DNA of 22,571 nucleotides from a virus (IMGVR_UViG_3300021959_000431:1-22571); one strand, 5' to 3'; shown: positions 7,774 through 15,743, numbered from the stretch's first letter. Numbers and translations: made by a program. The notes: generated from the letters alone by a model not told the origin.

Positions 7774-7793
7774 ACAAATTTATCAGAGGGAAA

Positions 7794-9368
7794 ATGATAG
7801 AAAGATTAAAAGATATATTTAAAGGTTTAGAAAGTGCACATGGTATCACTAGAAAAACTGAAGAAATAAGACACGACGGTAAAAACGAAGTTAGATCAAA
7901 AACTATAAGAGAACCTGTAACTAATGAGTTGTGGGAAAAACATTTAAAAGGTGAAGAACCTGGTCTTGGTATTATACCAATTAATGAAGATAATAAATGT
8001 AAATGGGGTGCAATAGATATTGATACCTATCCTTTTGATCATTTAAAATTAATTAAAAAAATAAGAGAAAAGAAATTACCATTAATTGTATTTAGATCTA
8101 AATCAGGTGGTGCACATGTTTATTGTTTTACAAAACAATTTGTACCTGCATCTTTGATGAGACAAAAATTACAACTAATGGCATCATCATTAGGTTATGC
8201 TAAAGCAGAAATATTTCCTAAACAATCTAAAATTATGGCTGATAGAGGAGATGTTGGTAGTTTTTTAAACATGCCTTATCACGGTGGAGATAGAACAGTT
8301 AAATATGCAATTGATGATAATGGTAATTCTTTAACTATAGACAGTTTTATAAAATCATATGATTTAATTGCTTTAGAAGATATTGAGTTAGAAAATTTAT
8401 TTGTAAATAAAACAAAAGAAAAAGAAAAAGAAGCATTTCCTGATGGTCCACCATGTTTAAATACCATTATTAAAAATGGTCCTATTGTAGAAGGTAATGG
8501 TGATGTTGCAGCATCGGGTAGAGATAATGGGTTATTTAATATTGGAGTTTATTTAAAAAAATTTAATCCAACAGGATGGAAAAAAGATTTAGATAATTAT
8601 AATGATGAAAAATATATCAAACCTAAATTATCTTCTGAAGATGTTATCAGAATTAAAGAACAAGTAGAAAAGAAAGACTATGATTATAGATGTAAAGATA
8701 AACCTATTTGTAATTTTTGTAATGAAAAACTTTGTTATACAAAACAATATGGAAAAGGTGGTGATGTTAGAATGCCATCAATTGAATCAATAAGAAAATA
8801 TGAATCTGATCCACCAATATTTTTTGTAGATATAGATGAAGATTCAATAGAAGTTGATGCAGCAACATTACATGATCATGAAAAATTTAGTATTGCATGT
8901 ATGACTGAACTTGGAAGACCATTAATTCCAGTTGCTAAATTAGTATGGAGAAAACAACTAGCATCTTTAATGAAAAACATGTCAACATTAGATGCTCCAG
9001 ATGATTCTAAGATAGATATACAGTTAAAAGAATTAATAACTGAATTTATAAGTCGTGATGGAAAAGATATATCGGCAGTATTACAAAGTAAACCTTATAC
9101 AGAAAATGGTGTTAGTTATTTTAAATTTAAAGATTTTTGGAGATTTATTATTAGAAGTAAAAGTTGGCCTGAAAAAACTTATTCAAAAAATAAAACTATC
9201 AGATTAGTAGAAAATTTATTTAATGGTAAGGTAGCGACCAGAGATATTACAGTAAAAATTAAAGGAAAAGAAGAAAAGAAAACAGTCAAATTATGGACTG
9301 TAGAAAAAATTGAAGTGCAACAGTATACACCAAAAAGATTAGAAAAGAAAGCGGCACCATTTGAATGA
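7794..9368 (+). CDS. Archaeo-eukaryotic-type DNA primase (TOTE-type primase domain) with Cys4 cluster
   Basis: A 524-residue primase. The N-terminal AEP domain shows the three catalytic blocks: DID at residues 75-77 in KWGAIDIDTY (metal-binding Asp75/Asp77), FRSKSGGAHVY (Ser104, His108; nucleotide binding) and AEIFPKQ with Glu139 as likely third acidic residue. Residues 300-314 hold four cysteines (C300, C306, C309, C314) in YRCKDKPICNFCNEKLC, a metal or Fe-S cluster motif common in phage primases. The C-terminal 200 residues look like a helical/winged region and contain no Walker A, so no helicase is fused. The layout matches proteins annotated as TOTE conflict system primases, a label from domain similarity and not proof of a conflict role. 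The stop overlaps the UvrD start by four bases (ATGA), so both are likely translated together as part of the replisome. Confidence 0.9.
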   Translation: MIERLKDIFKGLESAHGITRKTEEIRHDGKNEVRSKTIREPVTNELWEKHLKGEEPGLGIIPINEDNKCKWGAIDIDTYPFDHLKLIKKIREKKLPLIVFRSKSGGAHVYCFTKQFVPASLMRQKLQLMASSLGYAKAEIFPKQSKIMADRGDVGSFLNMPYHGGDRTVKYAIDDNGNSLTIDSFIKSYDLIALEDIELENLFVNKTKEKEKEAFPDGPPCLNTIIKNGPIVEGNGDVAASGRDNGLFNIGVYLKKFNPTGWKKDLDNYNDEKYIKPKLSSEDVIRIKEQVEKKDYDYRCKDKPICNFCNEKLCYTKQYGKGGDVRMPSIESIRKYESDPPIFFVDIDEDSIEVDAATLHDHEKFSIACMTELGRPLIPVAKLVWRKQLASLMKNMSTLDAPDDSKIDIQLKELITEFISRDGKDISAVLQSKPYTENGVSYFKFKDFWRFIIRSKSWPEKTYSKNKTIRLVENLFNGKVATRDITVKIKGKEEKKTVKLWTVEKIEVQQYTPKRLEKKAAPFE

Positions 9369-10879
9369 GAACAGTTATAGCAGGACCACCTGGAACAGGT
9401 AAAACACATACCTTAATTCATAAACATTTACATAATGAATTAATTGTAAATAAAACTGATCCTAAAAAAATTTGTTACATTACATTTAGTAATGCTGCAG
9501 CTGATGAAGCAAGAGACAGGATACAAAAAGAATATCCAACATTTGAATTTGATTGGATATGTACCATGCATTCAATGGGAACTAAATTATTAAATATAGA
9601 TACAAAATCTCAATTATTAAAAGATGAAAACTGGAATCCATTTAAAAATAAATATGGACATACTGATATGCATTTTGAAACGATACAAAAAGAAAATGGT
9701 TATCATGAATATAAAAATCAATACATGAAAATTATAGAATATTCTCGTTGTACTAAAATGAGTTTGCAAGATGCAGCAATCAAATTAGATTTAATAGATT
9801 TTATTAGTGAACCTTTACTTGAACAATTAAATCAAGATATTATTGATTACAAAAAAGATTATAACATGTTTGAATTTTCAGACATGATTTCCGATTTTGT
9901 TGAGAAGAAACTTTGCCCCTCCCTCGGCGCCGTTTTTCTCGATGAAGCTCAGGATCTGAATCCTCTGCAATGGGATATGTTTTTTTATATTGAGTCTCAA
10001 TGTAAAAGATCTTACGTTGCAGGGGACGACGATCAAGCTATCTATGCTTTTCAAGGAGCTGATCCTAAGATATTTATTAATTTACAAGGAACTCCAGATC
10101 ATCAAACTGTATCAAGAAGGGTGCCTAAAGAAATACATAGAACTGCTTTATCTATATTAAATAATATAGATGAAAGAAGAGAGAAAGTTTGGAAACCTAG
10201 AGAAGCAGAAGGGCATGTTATAGAAGATTTAGAACTAGAGGATATTGATTTTAGTAAAGGTCAATGGATGATTTTAACTAGAACTAATGATCAAATGAAA
10301 AATTTAGTACCAATCCTGCAACAAACGGGATACAGATTTGACTGTAAATTCAATGACTTACTGCCTTTAGATGTCATTAAAGCTATTAATGATTGGGACC
10401 GGTTAAATAAAGGTGCAAGTATCTCCGGAGAAGAAGCTCAAAACATTTATGAATATTTAAAATACGATAAAGGGGATGTTGCTTATGGATTTTCTGGAGG
10501 CAAGTCTCTAGCAAATGTAGACTCGATTGATATGGATGAATTGAGAATGGATCATGGTTTGATTGCTCATGGTGACTGGAGTGCATTACGATTTAAAGAT
10601 TACCAACATCAATATATCCAGGAGCTAGTAGCGAGCGGCGAGGATCTAGGTAAATCTGCAAGAATAAAATTATCTACTATACATTCTGTTAAAGGAGAAG
10701 AATCCGAAAATGTAATTTTGTTTACAGATTTAGAAAGAATTATTTACGAAGCAGCACAGGTAAATAAAGACACAGAACATAGATTATTTTTTGTTGGTGT
10801 CACAAGAGCAAAAGAAAATTTATTCATAATGAATCAAGGTTATGAATATCAATATAACATAGGAGAAGAAATAATATGA
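9365..10879 (+). CDS. UvrD/Rep/PcrA-like superfamily 1 DNA helicase
   Basis: This 504-residue enzyme has the SF1A helicase motifs in order: Walker A AGPPGTGKT with Lys13, TFSNAAADEARDR (Ia), CTMHSMG (Ic), Walker B FLDEAQDLNP with Asp193-Glu194, VAGDDDQAIYAFQGADP (III), ILTRTND (IV), TIHSVKGEESENVILFTD (V) and FFVGVTRAKENLFIM (VI). It is shorter than cellular UvrD (about 700 residues), with reduced 1B/2B regions, as usual in phages. It should unwind or translocate 3' to 5' on single-stranded DNA and is the likely replicative or recombination helicase, since no DnaB-type gene is seen. It is coupled to the primase upstream and to the DUF3310 gene downstream by ATGA overlaps. Stretches around Walker B and motif III use clearly GC-richer codons than the rest of the gene. 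Confidence 0.96.
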   Translation: MRTVIAGPPGTGKTHTLIHKHLHNELIVNKTDPKKICYITFSNAAADEARDRIQKEYPTFEFDWICTMHSMGTKLLNIDTKSQLLKDENWNPFKNKYGHTDMHFETIQKENGYHEYKNQYMKIIEYSRCTKMSLQDAAIKLDLIDFISEPLLEQLNQDIIDYKKDYNMFEFSDMISDFVEKKLCPSLGAVFLDEAQDLNPLQWDMFFYIESQCKRSYVAGDDDQAIYAFQGADPKIFINLQGTPDHQTVSRRVPKEIHRTALSILNNIDERREKVWKPREAEGHVIEDLELEDIDFSKGQWMILTRTNDQMKNLVPILQQTGYRFDCKFNDLLPLDVIKAINDWDRLNKGASISGEEAQNIYEYLKYDKGDVAYGFSGGKSLANVDSIDMDELRMDHGLIAHGDWSALRFKDYQHQYIQELVASGEDLGKSARIKLSTIHSVKGEESENVILFTDLERIIYEAAQVNKDTEHRLFFVGVTRAKENLFIMNQGYEYQYNIGEEII

Positions 10880-11115
10880 CAAATAAAGGTATCTTTGATG
10901 AAGCATTTCCACAAGATAAGCAGATAGGCGGGAATCATTACAAAAACTTTCACATTCAACCGTATGAATTTATATCAAAAAATGATCTTTCATTTTTTCA
11001 AGGGAATGTAATTAAATATGTGTGTCGATACTTGAATAAGAACGGAATACAAGATATAGAGAAGATAATTCATTATTGTGAATTAGAAATTAAAAAGTTG
11101 AAAGATACAAAATGA
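10876..11115 (+). CDS. DUF3310 phage protein
   Basis: Seventy-nine residues with the DUF3310 pattern: IGGNHYKNFHIQPYEFISKN, then LSFFQGNVIKYVCRYLNKNG and DIEKIIHYCELEIKK. DUF3310 proteins are widespread in tailed phages and sometimes annotated as nucleotide-kinase-like, without firm biochemistry that I know. The length is that of the bare domain. It starts inside the stop codon of the UvrD gene (ATGA) and its own stop overlaps the start of a 27-residue peptide, so it lies in a coupled string between helicase and PolA, which points to nucleotide supply or replication (inference). Confidence 0.9.
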   Translation: MTNKGIFDEAFPQDKQIGGNHYKNFHIQPYEFISKNDLSFFQGNVIKYVCRYLNKNGIQDIEKIIHYCELEIKKLKDTK

Positions 11116-11195
11116 TTAATTATGAAAAAACAGCGGCCTATGATTTAGGTTTACTTACTTGTCTTTGTATTTTTTATTTTATGTTAGGAGTATAA
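11112..11195 (+). CDS. 27-residue membrane peptide
   Basis: ATG 11112 overlaps the DUF3310 stop (ATGA) and the frame ends with TAA at 11193-11195, one base before the polA ATG. The peptide begins with a short polar part (MINYEKTAAYD) followed by a hydrophobic helix-like segment LGLLTCLCIFYFMLGV. It exactly fills the gap between two coupled genes, which is the main support. The TAGGAG at its end also serves as the polA ribosome binding site. It could be merely a translational linker. Confidence 0.5.
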   Translation: MINYEKTAAYDLGLLTCLCIFYFMLGV

Positions 11196-11196
11196 T

Positions 11197-13056
11197 ATGA
11201 TGTTTAATGCAGCAACAGAATGGACATGTCCAGAAACTTTTCCTGATTTATCAAAATACGATTACGTAGCAATTGACTTAGAAACAAAAGATCCTAATTT
11301 AAAATCAAGAGGATCTGGAGCAGTTATAGGTGAAGGAGAAATTATTGGTGTCGCTTTAGCAGTTGATGGCTGGTCTGGTTATTATCCAATAGGACATAGA
11401 GAAGGTAATTTAGATAAAAGAATTGTATTAGATTATGTAAAAGATGTTTGTAAAGCACCAAACACAAAAATATTTCACAATGCAATGTATGATGTTTGTT
11501 GGTTAAGATCGTATGGAATTCAAATCAATTTTTTTATTATTGATACAATGGTAATGGCATCATTGATTGATGAAAATAGATTATCTTACACATTAAATAG
11601 TATTGCCTATGAATATTTAAGAGAAGTTAAAGATGAAAAAGGATTAAAAGAAGCAGCAGAAGCTGCGGGTGTAGATGCTAAATCTGAAATGTATAAACTT
11701 CCTGCAATGTATGTTGGAGCTTATGCAGAAAAAGATGCTGAGTTAACTTTGGAATTATTTAAATCTTTATCTAGAGAAATACAAAAACAAAATTTGTCAG
11801 AGATATTTGACCTGGAGACACAACTGTTTCCATGTTTAATTGATATGAAGTTTAAAGGAGTCAGAGTAGACGTAGAAGCTGCACACAAATTAAAACAAAA
11901 CATGTTAAAAGAAGAAGAGGCACTACTATTAGAAGTAAAAAAGCAAACAGGAATTGAACCACAAATATGGGCAGCGAGGTCCATTGCGAAAGTTTTTGAC
12001 AAGCTCGATTTACATTACGAAAGAACTTTGAAGTCACAGGCGCCATCCTTTACTAAAAATTTTTTATCTGAACACAAACATCCTTTAATACAAAAGATTG
12101 CTAAAGCAAGAGAAATTAATAAAGCACATACAACTTTTATTGATACAATTTTAAAACATGAACATAAAGGTAGAATTCATGCAGATATAAATCCAATACG
12201 ATCTGATCAAGGTGGAACTGTAACTGGTCGATTTAGTTATTCTAATCCTAACCTGCAACAGATTCCTGCAAGAAATAAAAATTTAGGACCAAAGATAAGA
12301 TCATTATTTATACCAGAACAAAATCATACTTGGGGTTGTTTTGACTATTCACAACAAGAACCAAGATTAGTAGTTCACTATGCAGCAACTACAGATCCAA
12401 TTATGTATGATGATTCAGTAACTTCTATTGTAGAAAAATTTAAAAATGATTCAGTGGACTTTCACCAAACTGTAGCAGATATGGCCGGTATATCTAGAAG
12501 TAATGCTAAAACAATTAATTTAGGATTGTTCTATGGTATGGGTAAAGCAAAACTTCAAGCAGAACTTGGTTTATCTACTAAAGCAGAAGCTGAAAATTTA
12601 TTTAATCAATATCATGAAAATGTACCTTTTGTTAGAGAACTAATGAACAGAACATCTCAACAAGCTCAATTGTCTGGATCTATTGGAACATTACTTGGAC
12701 GTAGATGTAGATTTAATAAATGGGAACCAAATACTTTTGGCATGCATACTCCTATGACTTTAGAAGAAGCTGAAAGAACTTATGGAAGAGGAAGAATAAA
12801 AAGAGCTTTTACATACAAAGCTTTAAATAAATTAATACAGGGTAGTGCGGCTGACATGACTAAGAAAGCTATGTTAGATTTATATAATGAAGGTATTATA
12901 CCGCATATTCAAATTCATGATGAATTAGATATTTCAATTGAATCTGATAAACAAGCAAAAAAGATTATTGAGATTATGGAAAATGCTGTTACACTAGCGG
13001 TTCCAAATAAAGTTGACTATGAACATGGTAAAACATGGGGAGAGATAAATGGATGA
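11197..13056 (+). CDS. polA: DNA polymerase I, family A, with 3'-5' exonuclease; Leu at the 762 position
   Basis: A 619-residue replicative polymerase without a 5'-3' exonuclease domain. The proofreading domain shows Exo I AIDLETKD (Asp27, Glu29), Exo II IFHNAMYDVCWL and Exo III YAEKDAELT. The polymerase domain has TVTGRFSYSNPNLQQIP, motif A FDYSQQEPRLV (Asp near residue 382), motif B RSNAKTINLGLFYGMG (Arg434 to Gly449, with Lys438) and motif C IQIHDELDIS (His574, Asp575, Glu576). The residue equivalent to E. coli Phe762 is Leu442. In viral ecology work this position (Phe, Tyr or Leu) has been linked to phage life style, Leu being associated with slower or more faithful copying. Two ATGs occur at 11197 and 11200; TAGGAG fits either. 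It is the last coupled gene of the replication string. Confidence 0.97.
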   Translation: MMFNAATEWTCPETFPDLSKYDYVAIDLETKDPNLKSRGSGAVIGEGEIIGVALAVDGWSGYYPIGHREGNLDKRIVLDYVKDVCKAPNTKIFHNAMYDVCWLRSYGIQINFFIIDTMVMASLIDENRLSYTLNSIAYEYLREVKDEKGLKEAAEAAGVDAKSEMYKLPAMYVGAYAEKDAELTLELFKSLSREIQKQNLSEIFDLETQLFPCLIDMKFKGVRVDVEAAHKLKQNMLKEEEALLLEVKKQTGIEPQIWAARSIAKVFDKLDLHYERTLKSQAPSFTKNFLSEHKHPLIQKIAKAREINKAHTTFIDTILKHEHKGRIHADINPIRSDQGGTVTGRFSYSNPNLQQIPARNKNLGPKIRSLFIPEQNHTWGCFDYSQQEPRLVVHYAATTDPIMYDDSVTSIVEKFKNDSVDFHQTVADMAGISRSNAKTINLGLFYGMGKAKLQAELGLSTKAEAENLFNQYHENVPFVRELMNRTSQQAQLSGSIGTLLGRRCRFNKWEPNTFGMHTPMTLEEAERTYGRGRIKRAFTYKALNKLIQGSAADMTKKAMLDLYNEGIIPHIQIHDELDISIESDKQAKKIIEIMENAVTLAVPNKVDYEHGKTWGEING

Positions 13057-13077
13057 CGATAACATAAGGATTAAAGT

Positions 13078-13731
13078 ATGGCCTATCTTAACGCGAATAT
13101 ACCGCCTATATACTGTAAAATTAAAACCGAGTATCTTTACGATATGGACATGGATAAAAGAGGCGAGCTTGACTGCGTTGTCTTCGGTCTTTGCTCTATT
13201 TCAGGTCGTGCTCTCCTTTTTCATGCGCTGCTTCCCAACGGTGCAGTCTATTATAGATTGCCTATCTCAGCGTTTTTCCAAAAACGTTTTTCTAGATCCG
13301 AAGTGCCAGATATGTCGGTCGACCAGTTACAATTGTGGAACTGTTTTAGTTATTGGCCTAGTGTGCATGTCTTTGATTTTCTTGCTGGTGTAGATGGTAA
13401 GTATCGTGGAAAGGATAAAAACTTTTATCCAGGAAATTATTTATTTACTGTTGACTGGGCTCATCCTGAACCCAATATTTTGGATGTGGAACATTCTCAA
13501 ATACCTCAAGAACATAAGTGTGCACATATATTGGCTCTTGATAACGGTAATTTTGCAGCTCAGCCTAATAATCGCATTTTGTGGCATGTTAATAACTACA
13601 CTACTGATAACAGCTGGCCTGACTATAAAGTACAAAATACAGTCTGGGATGTCGAAGGTGCTGACTGGATTACGGAAGATTCTGACAAAATGTTCTATGA
13701 GATAGAATCAAATAACACTTCTAAAAAATAA
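13078..13731 (+). CDS. Conserved-looking phage protein of unknown function after polA
   Basis: This 217-residue protein follows polA by 21 bases, with AAGGA before its ATG. No family is recognised. It is globular, rich in aromatic residues and Asp (LWNCFSYWPSVHVFDF, GNYLFTVDWAHPEPN, ILWHVNNYTTDNSWPDY), with several His and Cys residues but no arranged zinc motif, no signal peptide and no membrane span. The first third (to about nt 13330) is GC-richer than its neighbours, including GTCGACC and GCGAGC strings. Overlapping frames at 13049-13393 and 13394-13705 are shadows with membrane-like composition. Position suggests a replication or nucleotide-related role, but nothing in the sequence proves it. 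Confidence 0.8.
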   Translation: MAYLNANIPPIYCKIKTEYLYDMDMDKRGELDCVVFGLCSISGRALLFHALLPNGAVYYRLPISAFFQKRFSRSEVPDMSVDQLQLWNCFSYWPSVHVFDFLAGVDGKYRGKDKNFYPGNYLFTVDWAHPEPNILDVEHSQIPQEHKCAHILALDNGNFAAQPNNRILWHVNNYTTDNSWPDYKVQNTVWDVEGADWITEDSDKMFYEIESNNTSKK

Positions 13732-13774
13732 AAATAAGTATATAATAGTAGGTTCACCTAATTAAGGAGGATTT

Positions 13775-13972
13775 ATGATTGATAGATTTACACATTTGTT
13801 TAGAAAAAGAAACAAAGAACAAATTCTAGTTTCTAAAAACAAAACTTTATTAAAATCAAGAAGTGAAGTAGATATCAATGCTAATGGTACATCAGGATAT
13901 GTAGTAAAATATGGACCAAACAAAGGAAAAGTATTAGCTCATAAAACTACAAAATCTACTAATAATTGGTAG
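13775..13972 (+). CDS. Small basic protein, unknown
   Basis: Sixty-five residues, strongly basic (FRKRNKEQ, LLKSRSE, and a Lys-rich end), with a Gly/Tyr core GTSGYVVKYGPNKGKVLAHK. It has the best ribosome binding site of the region, AAGGAGG at 13764-13770 with a four-base spacing, and TATAAT at 13741-13746 lies 29 bases upstream, without a clear -35 box. This suggests a well-expressed, separately promoted small protein. A nucleic-acid-binding role is plausible from charge only. Confidence 0.75.
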   Translation: MIDRFTHLFRKRNKEQILVSKNKTLLKSRSEVDINANGTSGYVVKYGPNKGKVLAHKTTKSTNNW

Positions 13973-14007
13973 TTGATCCTACATTATAATTATTCTAAAC
14001 AACATTT

Positions 14008-14382
14008 ATGAAAATAAGTGATAATACAAATGTGGGTTTACCACTAAGAAATTTAATTGGCCTAATTGCAGCTATTGTTGTTGGTGCATGGTTTGCATTT
14101 GGTGTTATTGAAAGACTTAATCAATTAGAAACTAAAAACCAGTTATTTGAAAAAGATTTACTAGAGGCGAGCGTCCAGAAGCCTATTGACCAGGAGCAGT
14201 TTATGATCCTGGAATGGCAAGCAAAACAAATTGAAAAGATGCAAAAACAATTAGAAGACAATGTACACACAGGGGTAATGTTAAAACAACACACAGATTC
14301 AATTGAAAAATTAAAAAAAGATATTGAAAAATTAAAAGATGCTACAAGAGATATTAAATTTGCTAATGGAAACGGACATTAA
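14008..14382 (+). CDS. Membrane-anchored coiled-coil protein, spanin-like candidate
   Basis: A 124-residue protein with an N-terminal membrane helix at about residues 12-32 (NLIGLIAAIVVGAWFAFGVI) followed by a long charged coiled coil (IEKMQKQLEDN, then HTDSIEKLKKDIEKLKDATRDIKF). A single N-terminal anchor with a helical periplasmic rod is the topology of inner-membrane spanins, and the M15 endolysin begins 272 bases downstream, so a lysis role is a reasonable inference; it could also be a holin-like or unknown membrane protein. There is no lipobox. The ribosome binding site is weak. Codons around nt 14165-14210 are GC-richer than the rest. Confidence 0.78.
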   Translation: MKISDNTNVGLPLRNLIGLIAAIVVGAWFAFGVIERLNQLETKNQLFEKDLLEASVQKPIDQEQFMILEWQAKQIEKMQKQLEDNVHTGVMLKQHTDSIEKLKKDIEKLKDATRDIKFANGNGH

Positions 14383-14433
14383 CGCCGGTAGTTTTCAAGA
14401 ATACGATTATAATAATGAATATAAGGAGTGTGA

Positions 14434-14655
14434 ATGGCGAAATTAGTTATAGCACTATGCTTGTTTTTAAATGGTGAACTGGTAGAACATAGAGTACAAG
14501 AATCTATGTCTACATGTTTAAAAATGAAACGTGAAGCAACACGTAATATGAATATGGAAAATAAACAATTAATGTGTGGTGAAGTAAAAGCTATTATAAC
14601 TAAAAATATTGACGGCAGTAATAGTATAGATAAAATTATCATTGAATCAAAATAA
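14434..14655 (+). CDS. Small probably exported protein in the lysis region
   Basis: Seventy-three residues starting after a good AAGGAG (14423-14428). The N-terminus (MAKLVIALCLFLNGE) looks like a short signal or membrane segment; Cys9 is not preceded by a proper lipobox. Two further cysteines, in MSTCLKMKREA and KQLMCGEVKAI, could form a disulphide after export. Its stop shares one base with the endolysin start (TAATG). Together with the upstream membrane protein it probably belongs to the lysis cassette, but I cannot assign a role. A reverse-strand frame over the same region (14379-14642) is a shadow. Confidence 0.72.
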   Translation: MAKLVIALCLFLNGELVEHRVQESMSTCLKMKREATRNMNMENKQLMCGEVKAIITKNIDGSNSIDKIIIESK

Positions 14656-15131
14656 TGAACCTTTCTCGTAACTTTACTCTTTTAGAATTAATTAAATCAG
14701 ACACTGCTGTTAGAAAAGGAATTAACAATAATCCTAATGCAGGTCAAATAGAAAAATTAAAATTATTTTGTGAAAATATTCTTCAACCAGTTCGAGACCA
14801 TTTTGGCAGAGTGAAGGTGACCTCAGGTTTCAGGTCCCCGGAATTATGTGTGGCTATAGGCAGCTCAATAAACAGTCAGCATGCGAAAGCTGAAGCAGCA
14901 GATTTCGAATGTGTTGGTGTAGATAATGCTGAAGTTGCGGATTGGATTAAAAAGAATCTTGAAACAGATCAGCTGATTTTAGAATTTTATACTCCAGGCG
15001 AACCCAATTCCGGATGGATTCATTGTAGTTGGGTCCCGGAAAATAGACGAGAACAGTTTATGCATGCATATAAATCAGAAGGTAAAACAAAATATAAACC
15101 CATAATAGGAAAGGCAGTAGATTTAGTATGA
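14655..15131 (+). CDS. Endolysin, M15 family zinc peptidase (Peptidase_M15_3 type)
   Basis: A 158-residue single-domain peptidase. Motifs: VTSGFRSPEL (residues 55-64), IGSSINSQHAKAEAADFE with zinc ligands His76 and Asp83, and WIHCSW with zinc ligand His123; Glu110 in LILEF sits in the conserved acidic position. Family members are L-alanyl-D-glutamate or D-Ala-D-Ala type carboxypeptidases that cut peptidoglycan stem peptides. There is no signal sequence or wall-binding domain, so release to the periplasm would need a holin. It starts with a one-base overlap to the exported small protein and its stop overlaps the next gene (ATGA). The mid-part (nt 14800-14890) is GC-richer than the flanks. Confidence 0.92.
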   Translation: MNLSRNFTLLELIKSDTAVRKGINNNPNAGQIEKLKLFCENILQPVRDHFGRVKVTSGFRSPELCVAIGSSINSQHAKAEAADFECVGVDNAEVADWIKKNLETDQLILEFYTPGEPNSGWIHCSWVPENRREQFMHAYKSEGKTKYKPIIGKAVDLV

Positions 15132-15358
15132 GTAATTTCAAATCAATAAGATTATTTAACAACATAGATACGGTAAATGGACACTGTGAATATTGCGATG
15201 AAGAATCAATATTAGTTGCCATCGTTCCTGAATATTACAGATGTACTAATTGTGGTGAAGACACCAAACAACATATAAATGGTAGTATTAGATATTTAAA
15301 GTTGTCAGATTCTGATAAAACGTTTATAAAAGATCATGGCAAAACAGAAATTTACTAA
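15128..15358 (+). CDS. Small zinc-ribbon protein
   Basis: Seventy-six residues coupled to the endolysin by ATGA. Two CxxC pairs, CEYC (about residues 20-23) and CTNC (about 38-41), lie 15 residues apart, a zinc-ribbon or rubredoxin-like knuckle. The rest (NGSIRYLKLSDSDKTFIKDHG) has no recognisable motif. The last 23 bases overlap the start of the next small gene. A DNA- or protein-binding role is possible. Confidence 0.75.
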   Translation: MSNFKSIRLFNNIDTVNGHCEYCDEESILVAIVPEYYRCTNCGEDTKQHINGSIRYLKLSDSDKTFIKDHGKTEIY

Positions 15359-15464
15359 CTACGTACCTAGACCAAAACCTCCTAAACGTCCAGGAGTTCA
15401 CAAAAAATCTATGAATAAATCAGAAAAAAGAAGTTATAAAAAATACAATGGTCAAGGCCGTTAA
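15336..15464 (+). CDS. 42-residue basic, proline-rich protein
   Basis: ATG 15336 to TAA 15462-15464, 42 residues, starting inside the zinc-ribbon gene. The sequence is basic and Pro-rich (YVPRPKPPKRPGVHKK, then KSEKRSYKKYNGQGR). The shape recalls very small basic proteins seen repeatedly in marine phage genomes. It ends four bases into the stop region of the convergent minus-strand gene. Function unknown; a nucleic-acid-binding role is inferred from charge alone. Confidence 0.65.
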   Translation: MAKQKFTNYVPRPKPPKRPGVHKKSMNKSEKRSYKKYNGQGR

Positions 15465-15706
15465 ACAAGGTCGCCTTCTACTTCAATTTCATCGCAAGTA
15501 AATTTAGGATATAATTTATATTGATTAATATTGTCTTTATCGAAAAATTTTTCGGCGTATAATATCTCATATGACTCAGAAAGTCCAGCTCTTACACATT
15601 CATAGTGTGTATCAAATGTTTTTGGATATATATAAGGCTCATTATTGGGGATAATACATCTTCCATCAATTGCTGAACAAATAAAAATTGTTAAAAAGAA
15701 TTCCAT
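15461..15706 (-). CDS. Small exported Cys-containing protein on the minus strand
   Basis: Eighty-one residues read against the neighbours. The start MEFFLTIFICSAIDG is a short hydrophobic, signal-like segment; four cysteines (positions 10, 17, 37 and near 70) and segments YPKTFDTHYECVRAGL and YPKFTCDEIEVEG suggest a small disulphide-bonded periplasmic protein. It is arranged head to head with the regulator at 15775, across a 68-base divergent region, and has no clear ribosome binding site. Its acidic, aromatic composition and regular reading make chance unlikely, but it is less certain than the coupled plus-strand genes. Confidence 0.6.
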   Translation of the reverse strand: MEFFLTIFICSAIDGRCIIPNNEPYIYPKTFDTHYECVRAGLSESYEILYAEKFFDKDNINQYKLYPKFTCDEIEVEGDLV

Positions 15707-15715
15707 TGACTTGAC

Positions 15716-15743
15716 TTGACTTTTTATTTTAATATCCTATATT
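15716..15743 (+). promoter_or_regulatory. Promoter of the small-gene operon, preceded by triple TTGAC repeat
   Basis: TTGACT (15716-15721), 16-base spacer, TATATT (15738-15743). The -35 box is the third copy of a perfect TTGAC direct repeat (15706-15710, 15711-15715, 15716-15720). The spacing and both boxes match the promoter at 6423-6450. GGAG precedes the regulator ATG at 15775. The repeats reach into the start codon region of the minus-strand gene at 15706. Confidence 0.65.

Noticed and set aside
13049-13705. Membrane-like frames at 13049-13393 and 13394-13705
   Set aside because: They lie in another frame over the 217-residue protein that has the AAGGA site and normal codon use; the hydrophobic look comes from the frame shift.
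14366-14446. 26-residue frame between the coiled-coil gene and the small exported protein
   Set aside because: It starts inside one gene, ends inside the other, and has no ribosome binding site; too little support to list as a gene.
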